Assembly (NCBI GenBank): GCA_037142475.1
Contig: JBAXAR010000021.1
Location: 1 to 24,317, forward strand
Direction: 5' to 3'
DNA: 24,317 nucleotides
Source: CAIUMH01 sp037142475
GTDB lineage: Bacteria > Actinomycetota > Acidimicrobiia > Acidimicrobiales > RAAP-2
The notes under the pieces are model-generated. The model made no database searches and was not told the DNA's origin. It saw only the letters and a program-made list of their open reading frames with translations. This document shows, piece by piece, positions 1-6,893 of this stretch (its first letter is position 1; each line of letters begins with the position of its first letter). Both the position numbers and the translations under genes were made by a program.

Positions 1-654
1 CTCAAAGGCCATGACCATGGTCGGGACCGAGATCCCGGCGAGGTCGGGAAGGCGGCCCGAATAGGCGAGGTCGGCCTGCAACTGCCCGACGGCCCCCGGT
101 CCTTTCTCTGGCTGATGCGCGGCCATGAGTTCCAAGAATGGCCCAATGAAGGCATCGTCGAAGAGCCGGCCAGGGGAGAAGATCGTGTAGGCCGTCCGCA
201 TGGCTTCGAAACTGCCGGGCAGCTCGATTCCGGATTCGATGAGCTCGATCTGCGCTGAGCACCAGGCCCGCCCGATGGCCGGCTGATCAGCGAGGGTCCC
301 CATCATGACCCCGGCCTCGACAAGGTCAGGGCGTTGCAAACACAGCTCTTGGGTAATGAACGCCCCGAGCGAGAATCCGGCGATGAGCACTGGACCGAGA
401 TCGAGATGATCAAGCAGGGCGGCGAGATCCTCGGCGAGGAGGCCCACTGTGTAGGGCCCCGAGGTGGACTCCGATGGAGCCACGCCTCGGTTGTCAAACG
501 TGATGACTCGAAATCCGGCTGCGACGAGAGGCGCCACCATGTTCAGTTGCCAGGTGACGGCTGGCTGGCCGGTTCCGCAGACGAGCACCACGGGTCGTCC
601 TTCACCGAACATCTCGTAGTCGAGGCGAACCCCGTTGACCTGTGCTGAACCCAT
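1..654 (-). CDS. Alpha/beta hydrolase, 3' end beyond window
   Basis: The minus-strand frame is open from ATG at 654 to the left edge, giving 218 visible residues and no stop, so the C-terminus lies outside the window. It is an alpha/beta-hydrolase-fold enzyme. Strand beta3 and the oxyanion region are at about residues 21-30 (PVVLVCGTGQ, where the usual HG is CG). An FDNRG segment is at 53-57, and the nucleophile elbow GFSLG is at 93-97 with Ser95. The acid and His of the triad are partly or wholly off the edge; the last visible strand (VPTMVMAFE) is the one that normally precedes the catalytic Asp. It is probably a cytoplasmic esterase or hydrolase of unknown substrate. The start is supported by an AAAGGAG ribosome site six bases upstream (plus-strand 661-667). 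The gene is divergent from the thiol peroxidase. Confidence 0.9.
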   Translation of the reverse strand, partial: MGSAQVNGVRLDYEMFGEGRPVVLVCGTGQPAVTWQLNMVAPLVAAGFRVITFDNRGVAPSESTSGPYTVGLLAEDLAALLDHLDLGPVLIAGFSLGAFITQELCLQRPDLVEAGVMMGTLADQPAIGRAWCSAQIELIESGIELPGSFEAMRTAYTIFSPGRLFDDAFIGPFLELMAAHQPEKGPGAVGQLQADLAYSGRLPDLAGISVPTMVMAFE

Positions 655-684
655 CGTCGACTCCTTTGCTCCAGCGTGTCTGTG

Positions 685-690
685 AGGCTA
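685..690 (-). promoter_or_regulatory. Candidate -10 box (TAGCCT) for the alpha/beta hydrolase
   Basis: On the minus strand GCTAGCCT lies about 30 bases upstream of the hydrolase ATG. This leaves room for a leader of about 24 nt containing the AAAGGAG ribosome site. The surrounding 11-mer GTCGCTAGCCT recurs exactly at 10851-10861 upstream of the acyl-CoA synthetase. No convincing -35 element is visible. Confidence 0.4.
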
Positions 691-723
691 GCGACCGAGA
701 GCACCGTGCGGCGTGGCCAGCGA

Positions 724-729
724 TAGGGT
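724..729 (+). promoter_or_regulatory. Candidate leaderless -10 box (TAGGGT) for the peroxidase
   Basis: TAGGGT is followed by 7 bases and then ATG 737, so transcription would start at or next to the start codon. No ribosome site precedes ATG 737. This fits leaderless translation, which is common in actinobacteria. No -35 element is clear. Confidence 0.45.
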
Positions 730-736
730 TTCGGCC

Positions 737-1225
737 ATGAGTATTTTCGACGCACCCATCCATACACTCGCCGGCGAGGCCTCTTCGCTCAAGGATTACG
801 AGGGCAAGGCCCTGCTGCTGGTCAACGTGGCATCGAAGTGCGGCCTCACGCCTCAGTACACAGGCCTCGAGGAGCTCCACGAGTACTACGAGGACCGTGG
901 GTTCGCGGTCATCGGCTTCCCCTGCAATCAGTTCATGGGCCAAGAGCCTGGCACCGCTGAGGAAATCCAGAGCTTCTGCTCCACGACCTATGGCGTCACC
1001 TTCCCCCTCTTCGAGAAGATCGATGTGAATGGGGAAGGCCGTCACCCGATTTACGCAGAGCTCACGGAGGCTCCCGACGCCGAGGGTGCAGCAGGCGATG
1101 TTGCCTGGAACTTCGAGAAGTTCTTGGTCTCGCCTTCGGGAAAGATCGTCGGCCGATTCCGCCCGCAGGTCGAGCCTCGTGATGCTGATCTGGTGGCGGC
1201 CATCGAGGCGCAGCTCCCCGTCTGA
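737..1225 (+). CDS. Glutathione peroxidase family thiol peroxidase
   Basis: This 162-residue protein is typical of the family in length and reduces H2O2 or organic hydroperoxides in the cytoplasm. It carries the peroxidatic Cys35 in VASKCG, the FPCNQF signature at 61-66, Gln70 in MGQEPG, and Trp124-Asn125 in WNFEKF, which together form the Cys-Gln-Trp-Asn catalytic set. It is a Cys form, not selenocysteine. Cys81 in the IQSFC segment sits where the resolving cysteine of thioredoxin-dependent Gpx enzymes lies, so thioredoxin is the likelier reductant than glutathione (inference). I chose ATG 737 because it gives the canonical short N-terminus (MSIFDAPI) and follows a -10 box at leaderless distance; an in-frame ATG at 713 is possible. 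The stop lies 5 bp before the HAD phosphatase, suggesting one operon. Confidence 0.95.
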   Translation: MSIFDAPIHTLAGEASSLKDYEGKALLLVNVASKCGLTPQYTGLEELHEYYEDRGFAVIGFPCNQFMGQEPGTAEEIQSFCSTTYGVTFPLFEKIDVNGEGRHPIYAELTEAPDAEGAAGDVAWNFEKFLVSPSGKIVGRFRPQVEPRDADLVAAIEAQLPV

Positions 1226-1230
1226 TCGTC

Positions 1231-1908
1231 ATGGCCAAACCGCTTCGGGCCTCCATCTTCGATATGGACGGGCTGCTCATTGACTCGGAACCGTTGTGGC
1301 ACCTTGCCGAGTCCGAGATTCTCGGCGGGCTGGGGGTCCCACTTGACCGGGCAGGCACCCGCCAGACCAAGGGGATGTTCGTGAGCGAGGTCATTGATCA
1401 CTGGTTCGCCAAGCATCCATGGACCGGGCCGTCTCCGGCACAGGTCGCAGCGATGGTGGTTGAGCGCGTCGGGGAACTGACGATTGAGCGGGGCATGATC
1501 CTCCCCGGGGCGCGTGACACGGTCTTGGCGATGGCTGAGCGGGGACCAGTCGCTCTCGCATCATCGACCCCTCATGACCTCATCGCTGTTGTTCTCGGAC
1601 ACATCGAACTAGCAGGAGAATTCGAGACAATCTGCTCCGCCGAGGATGAGGAGTACGGCAAACCCCACCCGGCCGTCTTTCTCACCGCGGCGAAAGCTCT
1701 GGGTGTGGCGCCGCAACGGTGCTGCGTGTTTGAAGATGCACCAGCCGGCGTGTTGGCGGCAAAGGCCGCCCGGATGGTGTGCGTTGCGGTACCCGAGGCA
1801 GGGGAGCGCGAGCGACCTGAGATCGCTCTCGCCGACGTGATCCTCAACTCACTGACTGATCTTGATCTCGACGAACTCGATCGATTGGTTCTCAGCGGAG
1901 CTGTTTGA
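1231..1908 (+). CDS. HAD-family sugar-phosphate phosphatase (HxpB/YniC-like)
   Basis: This 225-residue haloacid-dehalogenase-superfamily phosphatase has an alpha-helical C1 cap. Motif I is FDMDGLLIDSE at 10-20, with nucleophile Asp11 and acid/base Asp13. Motif II is ASSTP around 110-114, motif III is Lys144 in YGKPHP, and motif IV is VFEDAPAG with Glu168-Asp169 binding Mg2+. The pattern of motif I followed by PLW, an RQTKG-like cap, and the GKPHP and FEDAPAG blocks closely resembles E. coli YniC/HxpB, a hexitol/2-deoxyglucose-6-phosphate phosphatase. The true substrate cannot be read from sequence. It starts 5 bp after the peroxidase stop, so it is probably co-transcribed. Its last 17 bp overlap the 3' end of the convergent GNAT gene. 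Confidence 0.93.
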   Translation: MAKPLRASIFDMDGLLIDSEPLWHLAESEILGGLGVPLDRAGTRQTKGMFVSEVIDHWFAKHPWTGPSPAQVAAMVVERVGELTIERGMILPGARDTVLAMAERGPVALASSTPHDLIAVVLGHIELAGEFETICSAEDEEYGKPHPAVFLTAAKALGVAPQRCCVFEDAPAGVLAAKAARMVCVAVPEAGERERPEIALADVILNSLTDLDLDELDRLVLSGAV

Positions 1909-2365
1909 AGAAGCGGAGTGATCCGTCGTGGTCGCTGATCGGCACCGGAAGTTCGTCGACTTGCTCCCATCCCTCTGCTCGATAGAGGGCGGCAGCACCA
2001 GGTTGGAGCGGGCCGGTCTCAAGGACCAGGAGGCTTCGCCCGACGTCGATGGCGGCCGATTCCGCCGCTCGCATCAGAGCGAGGCCGATTCCAGATCGCC
2101 GCAGGTCCGGCCGCACCCAGAGCCGCTTGACCTCAACCGCCTCTTGAGACACCGCTCGAATCCCAACGCCACCGACGAGGTGCGCGTCACGACGACCAAC
2201 GAGGAACGCTCCGTGGGGAGCCTCGAACGTCGAGGGCTCAAGAGCGACCGGGTTGGTCTCTGGCCCGTAAAGCCGATCGAGTTCATCAGCAGCGGCGGAG
2301 ATCATCGCTTGAGCAGCGGGGGAGGCGAGGGGAACCGTCTCGATCACGAGTGGGAGGGACGACAC
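1892..2365 (-). CDS. GNAT family N-acetyltransferase
   Basis: This 157-residue single-domain protein belongs to the Gcn5-related acetyltransferases, which transfer acetyl from acetyl-CoA to an amine. The acetyl-CoA loop is RRSGIG at 89-94, preceded by the beta4 strand VEVKRLWVRPDLR. Beta5 (SLLVLETG) and the ALYRAEGWEQV segment at about 126-136 complete the fold. The acceptor is unknown; small-molecule or amino-acid acetylation is as likely as protein acetylation. The start is GTG 2365, read from a TACGAT -10 box only 6 bases upstream and with no ribosome site. It is convergent with the HAD gene, the 3' ends overlapping by 17 bp, and divergent from ileS. Confidence 0.9.
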   Translation of the reverse strand: MSSLPLVIETVPLASPAAQAMISAAADELDRLYGPETNPVALEPSTFEAPHGAFLVGRRDAHLVGGVGIRAVSQEAVEVKRLWVRPDLRRSGIGLALMRAAESAAIDVGRSLLVLETGPLQPGAAALYRAEGWEQVDELPVPISDHDGSLRFFKQLR

Positions 2366-2371
2366 ATTCCA

Positions 2372-2377
2372 ATCGTA
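2372..2377 (-). promoter_or_regulatory. Candidate leaderless -10 box (TACGAT) for the GNAT gene
   Basis: On the minus strand TACGAT is 6 bases before GTG 2365, the spacing expected when transcription begins at the start codon. It matches TATAAT at four positions, including the three most conserved ones. Confidence 0.45.
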
Positions 2378-2422
2378 GGAGGTGTGGATCGCGGATGGAT
2401 CGAGGTCGGCAGCGGACCTCGG

Positions 2423-2428
2423 TAGGCT
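2423..2428 (+). promoter_or_regulatory. Candidate -10 box (TAGGCT) and SD for ileS
   Basis: GGTAGGCT at 2421-2428 would start transcription near 2435. This gives a leader of about 20 nt containing GAGGAG at 2445-2450, 5 bases before GTG 2456. If so, the upstream in-frame GTG at 2429 would not be transcribed, which is the main reason for choosing GTG 2456 as the ileS start. Confidence 0.45.
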
Positions 2429-2455
2429 GTGGACTCATCGCGCCGAGGAGATGCT

Positions 2456-5400
2456 GTGTTCCGTCCAGTGAGTTCGAAGATCGATTTTGTCGCGATCGAG
2501 GCGGATGAGCTCGACCGGTGGCGTACCCATGAAGTCTTCGAGCGGTCGATCACGAACCGCCAAGGAGCCGATCCATGGGTCTTCTATGAGGGGCCTCCGA
2601 CCGCTAACGGCCGCCCTGGCTTGCACCACGTGTGGGCTCGTTCCTACAAGGATCTCTTCTGCCGTTTTCAGACCATGCGTGGCCATCGAGTCGATCGGCG
2701 AGCCGGTTGGGACACCCACGGTCTCCCCGTCGAGGTCGAAGTCGAGAAACGCCTCGGCATCTCAGGGAAGAAGCAGATCGAGGACGAGGTCGGCATTGCC
2801 GAGTTCACCCGGCTCTGTAAGGAGTCAGTCCTTGGGTACGTCGGCGATTGGCGAACCCTGACCGAGCGCATCGGCTACTGGACAGACCTCGACGATGCGT
2901 ACTGGACCTTCGCCCCCGAGTACGTCGATTCGGTGTGGTGGCAACTCAAGGTCATCTTCGACAAGGGACTCCTCTACGAGGACCTCAAGGTGATCCCGTA
3001 CTGCCCTCGCTGCGGGACCTCACTGTCGAGCCACGAGCTCGGACAGCCCGACGTGTATCAAGACGAGGTCGATGAGTCAGCCTTCGTCGCCTTCACCCTG
3101 ATCGATCCGGATGCCGATGTGGTGGGCGACGCGACGGCCCTTGTGGTGTGGACCACAACGCCTTGGACCTTGCTGTCGAACACTGGCGTGGCGGTGAATC
3201 CGGATCTCTCGTACGCGGTGGTCAATGGGATGATCGTCGCGGAGGACCTCGTGGGCTCCGTCTTCGGTGACGATGCGGTCATCACCAGACGGATGACCGG
3301 TGCATCACTCCTGGGTCTTGGCTACCAGCGACCCTTCGATGATGTGCAGCTTCCGGGGAACTCGGTCTCGGGAATCGTCGTTGGGGCGGACTACGTGACC
3401 ACAGAAGACGGCACCGGACTGGTGCACCTTGCCCCCGCTTTCGGAGAGGTTGACCGCCAAGTCGGCCGGGCTAACGGTCTCGCAACGGTGAATCCGGTGG
3501 GTCCTGATGGGTGCTTCACCGACGAGGTTGCATGGCTCGAGGGGGTCGCCGTTCGCGAGGCGAATACCCAGATCAACGACGCCCTCGAGGCTCGCGGCTC
3601 CCTGGTGCGCCGTATGGCCTACACCCACGCACTGCCGCACTGCTGGCGCTGCAAGACGGTCTTGATCTACTGGGGTAAGCCAAGCTGGTACATCGCCACC
3701 TCCCAGGTGGCGGCCAGGATGGTCGAGGAGAACCAAGAGGTCGACTGGCATCCTGAGCACATCCGAGATGGCCGATTCGGAGAGTGGCTGGCGAACAACG
3801 TGGACTGGGCGCTGTCTCGGGACCGCTACTGGGGCACACCCCTGCCGATCTGGCGGTGCGAGGCGGGTCACCTGACCTGCGTGGGGAGCCGGGCTGAGCT
3901 GAGCGGCCTCACTGGGACCGACGTCTCCGGCATTGACCCACATCGGCCAACGATCGATGCCGTGACCTTCGAATGCCCTGAGTGCGCCGCCGCCGGGACC
4001 CCAACGACGGCCACGAGAGTGACTCCGGTGATCGACGCGTGGTTCGACTCCGGCTCCATGCCCGCAGCGCAGGTGGGGTATCCCCACGTCGAGGGCTCGG
4101 CTGAAGGACTTCAGTTCCCAGCTGACTTCATCACTGAAGCCATTGATCAGACCCGCGGTTGGTTCTATTCGTTGCTCGCCGTGAACACCCTCGTCTTTGA
4201 CGCTGCGCCGTATCGCCATGTGATGTGCCTCGGTCACATCGTTGACGCCGACGGCCGGAAAATGTCGAAGTCTCAGGGCAACATCATCGATCCCTACGAG
4301 ATCCTCGACACCATGGGCGCCGATGCTCTGCGCTGGTGGATGTATGCGCAGGGCTCGCCGTGGACGCCGACCCGAGTCTCGCTCCCCGCGATCCAGACCA
4401 CCATGAGCGATGTCCTTGGGACCCTGTGGAACACCTACAGCTTCTTCACCACGTATGCGTCGCTCAATGAGTTCGATCCCTCTGACCCAGCCATCCCTGC
4501 CCCACTGGACCGCAGCGAGCTCGACCGATGGATCCTGGCTCGGCTCAATGCCACACTCGTCGAGGTCACCGCACAACTCGAGGGCTACGAGCCTCTTGCA
4601 TCAGCCACGCCAATCGCTGCCCTAATCGACGACCTTTCGAACTGGTACGTCCGACGGTCACGTCGTCGATTCTGGAGGACAGATGCCTCGGCTCCCGCCA
4701 GCGACTCGCTTGCGGCGCAGGCCACCCTGCTTGAGGTCCTGACGGCCATTTCGCTGCTTCTGGCACCGTTCTGCCCCTTCTTGGCGGATCACCTCTGGCG
4801 GAGCCTGACCGGTGCCGACGAGAGCGACTCAGTCCACCTTGCTGACTGGCCGACGCCAGATACGACATTGCTTGACGCCGACCTCGAGGCGTCAATGGCT
4901 GTCGCTCGGCGGCTGACCTCGCTTGGACGAGCTGCTCGGGCCGAAGCAGGCGTCAAGGTCCGCCAGCCCTTGGCTCGTGCGCTTGTCTTCCTGCCACCGG
5001 GATCGCCCAAGCCGCCCGTTGGAATTGTGGAAGACGAGTTGAACGTCGACGCGCTCGAAGAAGCTGGTGAACTCTCTGAGGTCTTGCGCTTCGAACTCGT
5101 CCCCAACTTCAAGGCAGTTGGTCCTCGACTCGGTGAGGCCGTGAAGGACCTCAAAGCAGCCCTTGCCTCGGTCGATGGTGCCAGCGCGGCAAAGATTCTC
5201 GAGGGTGGCCAGAACATCACGGTCGAACTTCCGAATGGCCCGATCGAGCTCGGTGGCGATGATCTCGAACTGCGAGTCCGCTCCCAAGAAGGATTCGCTG
5301 TCTCCCGCGAAGGAGGCGAAGTGGTGGCTCTCGATCTCACGCTCGACGAGGATCTCCTCCGCCGAGGCCTCGTTCGTGATGTGATTCGTCAGATCCAAGA

Positions 5401-5611
5401 ACTACGCAAGTCCACCGGCCTCGAACTCTCCGATCGGATCGATGTGGTCATCGACGGCCTCGACGAAATCAGCGATGAGGATCTTGAAGGCCTCAGCACA
5501 GAGGTACTAGCGGACTCGGTGATTCGTGGAGGCGCATCAGGCGACGGCCACTCACTCGATCTTGAGGATCGAGAGGCCACGGTCTGGATCACGCGCGCAG
5601 GAGCGCCGTAG
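2456..5611 (+). CDS. ileS: Isoleucyl-tRNA synthetase, IleS2-like with altered HIGH motif
   Basis: This 1051-residue cytoplasmic class Ia synthetase charges tRNA-Ile. The Rossmann core opens with FRPVSSKIDF and carries GPPTANGRP then GLHH at 55-58, in place of the usual HIGH. KMSKS is intact at 602-606. The CP1 editing domain, which hydrolyses mischarged Val-tRNA, shows WTTTPWTLLSNTG at about 232-244. Cys183/Cys186 and Cys396/Cys399 are candidate zinc pairs. The anticodon-binding helical domain contains LIDDLSNWYVRRSRRRFW. The length and the C-terminal extension fit the eukaryote-like IleS2 group rather than E. coli-type IleS1. GTG 2456 has a good GAGGAG site; GTG 2429 is an in-frame alternative. 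It is followed by the convergent marR after 29 bp. No second ileS is visible here, so this may be the housekeeping enzyme. Confidence 0.97.
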   Translation: MFRPVSSKIDFVAIEADELDRWRTHEVFERSITNRQGADPWVFYEGPPTANGRPGLHHVWARSYKDLFCRFQTMRGHRVDRRAGWDTHGLPVEVEVEKRLGISGKKQIEDEVGIAEFTRLCKESVLGYVGDWRTLTERIGYWTDLDDAYWTFAPEYVDSVWWQLKVIFDKGLLYEDLKVIPYCPRCGTSLSSHELGQPDVYQDEVDESAFVAFTLIDPDADVVGDATALVVWTTTPWTLLSNTGVAVNPDLSYAVVNGMIVAEDLVGSVFGDDAVITRRMTGASLLGLGYQRPFDDVQLPGNSVSGIVVGADYVTTEDGTGLVHLAPAFGEVDRQVGRANGLATVNPVGPDGCFTDEVAWLEGVAVREANTQINDALEARGSLVRRMAYTHALPHCWRCKTVLIYWGKPSWYIATSQVAARMVEENQEVDWHPEHIRDGRFGEWLANNVDWALSRDRYWGTPLPIWRCEAGHLTCVGSRAELSGLTGTDVSGIDPHRPTIDAVTFECPECAAAGTPTTATRVTPVIDAWFDSGSMPAAQVGYPHVEGSAEGLQFPADFITEAIDQTRGWFYSLLAVNTLVFDAAPYRHVMCLGHIVDADGRKMSKSQGNIIDPYEILDTMGADALRWWMYAQGSPWTPTRVSLPAIQTTMSDVLGTLWNTYSFFTTYASLNEFDPSDPAIPAPLDRSELDRWILARLNATLVEVTAQLEGYEPLASATPIAALIDDLSNWYVRRSRRRFWRTDASAPASDSLAAQATLLEVLTAISLLLAPFCPFLADHLWRSLTGADESDSVHLADWPTPDTTLLDADLEASMAVARRLTSLGRAARAEAGVKVRQPLARALVFLPPGSPKPPVGIVEDELNVDALEEAGELSEVLRFELVPNFKAVGPRLGEAVKDLKAALASVDGASAAKILEGGQNITVELPNGPIELGGDDLELRVRSQEGFAVSREGGEVVALDLTLDEDLLRRGLVRDVIRQIQELRKSTGLELSDRIDVVIDGLDEISDEDLEGLSTEVLADSVIRGGASGDGHSLDLEDREATVWITRAGAP

Positions 5612-5640
5612 AGCTTCAGTGCCTTGACGGCGCCGGATGA

Positions 5641-6147
5641 TCAGCCGCCGCAGATCGTGGGACCACCGTTGAGGCGGGTCAGCACGGCGATCATGAGATC
5701 GCGCTCGTCGGCCGAGAGGTGGCTCGTCAGGTGCCGATCGAGATGTTCAAGGTGGACAGTGGTCGCTTCGCCGAGAGCGATTGCTCCGTGAGCGGTGAGC
5801 TCGACGAAGGTGGTGCGCCGATCGGTCGGACAATTTGTCCTGCGGATGAGTCCCGCTTCCTCGATCCGGTCGACCAGTCGTGTGGTGCCGCCCGAGGTGT
5901 AGACGGTCTGGTTGGCGATTTCAGACATCGTGAGATATCCGGCAGGCGAGCGAACGATCCTCACTAGGACCTCGTACCACCCGAGTGGGAGGCCACAGGC
6001 CTCCTCGAGTTCGGCGCCGACGACCCGGTGGAGCCGTGCCGTGGCCTCGGTCAAGAGGCCCATGAGGACGAGGCGATCGTCATTGACGACCGAAGGGCAG
6101 AGTCGTGCGGCCTCGGTCGTGGCCGAAGGTCTGTGGTCGGCGTCCAT
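5641..6147 (-). CDS. MarR family transcriptional regulator
   Basis: This 168-residue winged-helix regulator would bind DNA as a dimer. The N-terminal dimerisation helix covers about 25-50 (LVLMGLLTEATARLHRVVGA). The helix-turn-helix is at about 72-101 (LTMSEIANQTVYTSGGTTRLVDRIEEAGLI), and the wing follows with RRTNCPTDRR at 102-111, whose Asp-Arg-Arg is a MarR hallmark. Cys17, Cys51, Cys106 and Cys166 are present, but no OhrR-like redox Cys is obvious. It is divergent from yceI, with a 118-bp intergenic region holding an inverted repeat inside the yceI promoter, so it probably represses yceI and perhaps itself. A TATTCT box 7 bases before ATG 6147 suggests a leaderless message. The inducer is unknown. 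Confidence 0.93.
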   Translation of the reverse strand: MDADHRPSATTEAARLCPSVVNDDRLVLMGLLTEATARLHRVVGAELEEACGLPLGWYEVLVRIVRSPAGYLTMSEIANQTVYTSGGTTRLVDRIEEAGLIRRTNCPTDRRTTFVELTAHGAIALGEATTVHLEHLDRHLTSHLSADERDLMIAVLTRLNGGPTICGG

Positions 6148-6154
6148 GGGTCAG

Positions 6155-6160
6155 AGAATA
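6155..6160 (-). promoter_or_regulatory. Candidate leaderless -10 box (TATTCT) for marR
   Basis: TATTCT on the minus strand, 4/6 to TATAAT, lies 7 bases before ATG 6147 with no ribosome site between. A TTGTTT further upstream is a weak -35 candidate at a short spacing of about 15 bases. Confidence 0.45.
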
Positions 6161-6188
6161 CCAGATTGCTTGCGGAAACAATAGTTGC

Positions 6189-6216
6189 TTGACAAGTATC
6201 TGTAGAAGCAGATAAA
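6189..6216 (+). promoter_or_regulatory. yceI promoter: TTGACA - 16 bp - GATAAA
   Basis: A consensus TTGACA at 6189-6194 is followed after 16 bp by GATAAA at 6211-6216 (4/6 to TATAAT). Transcription would begin near 6223, giving a leader of about 40 nt with AGGAGA at 6252-6257. It is the only sigma70-like promoter in the window with a full -35 consensus. Confidence 0.6.
6197..6214. promoter_or_regulatory. Inverted repeat, candidate MarR operator
   Basis: TATCTG-TAGAAG-CAGATA is a perfect 6-bp inverted repeat with a 6-bp spacer. It fills the gap between the -35 and -10 of the yceI promoter and overlaps the -10. An 18-bp dyad of this type fits MarR dimers. Binding would block RNA polymerase on yceI. 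In addition, TTGCTTG occurs twice in direct orientation at 6166-6172 and 6185-6191, a possible accessory site toward marR. Confidence 0.6.
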
Positions 6217-6265
6217 GTGCGATCATCAGGTAATGACAAACCCACCACATCAGGAGAACATGCAC

Positions 6266-6811
6266 ATGAGTCAGCTTCCCGCCCCCGGCACCTACGCCGT
6301 TGACACATCCCACTCGACGGTCGGGTTCTCGGTCCGTCACCTCATGGCCGCCAAGGTGCGCGGTTCGTTCACCGAGTTCGAGGGTTCGGTCGAGATTGGC
6401 GAGACCCCCGAGGCATCCACAGTGACGGCCGTCGTCCAAGCAGGTTCGATCACCACCAACAATGAGATGCGTGATGGTCACTTGAAGTCCCCTGACTTCT
6501 TGGACCTCGAGAACCACCCAACACTGACCCTGGTATCGACCTCGATTAGCCCGAAGGGAGACGACCACTACGCGATGGTGACTGACCTGACGGTGCGCGG
6601 TATCACCAAGCAGGTCACGTTCGACCTCGAGTATCACGGAAGTGGCCCCGGGATGGCTCCTGGCGTGACGGTGGCCGGCTTTGAAGCAACGGCAGAGATC
6701 GACCGACGTGACTTCAACGTCAATTTCGAAGGAACCCTTGAGAACGGCAGCCTCGTGGTGTCGCACAAGGTTGTCCTGAGCTTCGACATCGAAGTCGCTC
6801 ACCAGGCCTAG
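6266..6811 (+). CDS. YceI family lipid/isoprenoid-binding-like protein
   Basis: This 181-residue protein has the YceI beta-barrel (lipocalin-like) fold, which binds isoprenoid or amphiphilic ligands in characterised members. Signatures are YAVDTSHSTVGFSVRHLM at about 10-27, VRGSFTEFEG near 31-40, the MRDGHLKSPDFLDL block near 68-81 and LTVRGITKQVTFDLEY near 108-123. There is no signal peptide, so it is predicted cytoplasmic, unlike periplasmic E. coli YceI. ATG 6266 is chosen because AGGAGA at 6252-6257 sits 8 bases upstream; ATG 6260 and 6233 are in frame but poorly spaced. It is probably controlled by the divergent MarR protein through the palindrome in its promoter. The 3' end faces the glutamine-synthetase-like gene across a strong hairpin. 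Confidence 0.93.
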   Translation: MSQLPAPGTYAVDTSHSTVGFSVRHLMAAKVRGSFTEFEGSVEIGETPEASTVTAVVQAGSITTNNEMRDGHLKSPDFLDLENHPTLTLVSTSISPKGDDHYAMVTDLTVRGITKQVTFDLEYHGSGPGMAPGVTVAGFEATAEIDRRDFNVNFEGTLENGSLVVSHKVVLSFDIEVAHQA

Positions 6812-6828
6812 CTCTACGGATCTGCCCG

Positions 6829-6871
6829 GTGCCCCGGTAGACGGCCCTTCGGGGACGTCGTGCCGGGGCAC
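6829..6871. terminator. Hairpin between convergent yceI and gamma-glutamyl ligase genes
   Basis: The arms GTGCCCCGG (6829-6837) and CCGGGGCAC (6863-6871) pair perfectly over 9 bp. Inside, ACG/CGT and CCC-TTC-GGG (6845-6853) can stack a second stem. It lies between two convergent stop codons, the right place for a bidirectional terminator. Neither side has a clear T-run, so it may slow polymerase rather than act as a classical intrinsic terminator. Confidence 0.6.
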
Positions 6872-6893
6872 TGTCGCACCCGGTTCCCGAGGA

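Noticed and set aside
3305..4576. 423-residue open frame antisense to ileS
   Set aside because: It lies wholly opposite conserved ileS codons, has no recognisable domain, and long antisense frames are expected in GC-rich genes.
5628..5650. CGGCG/CGCCG inverted repeat between ileS and marR as a terminator
   Set aside because: There are only five paired bases with a 13-base loop and no T-run, and it extends into the marR stop region; too weak to call.
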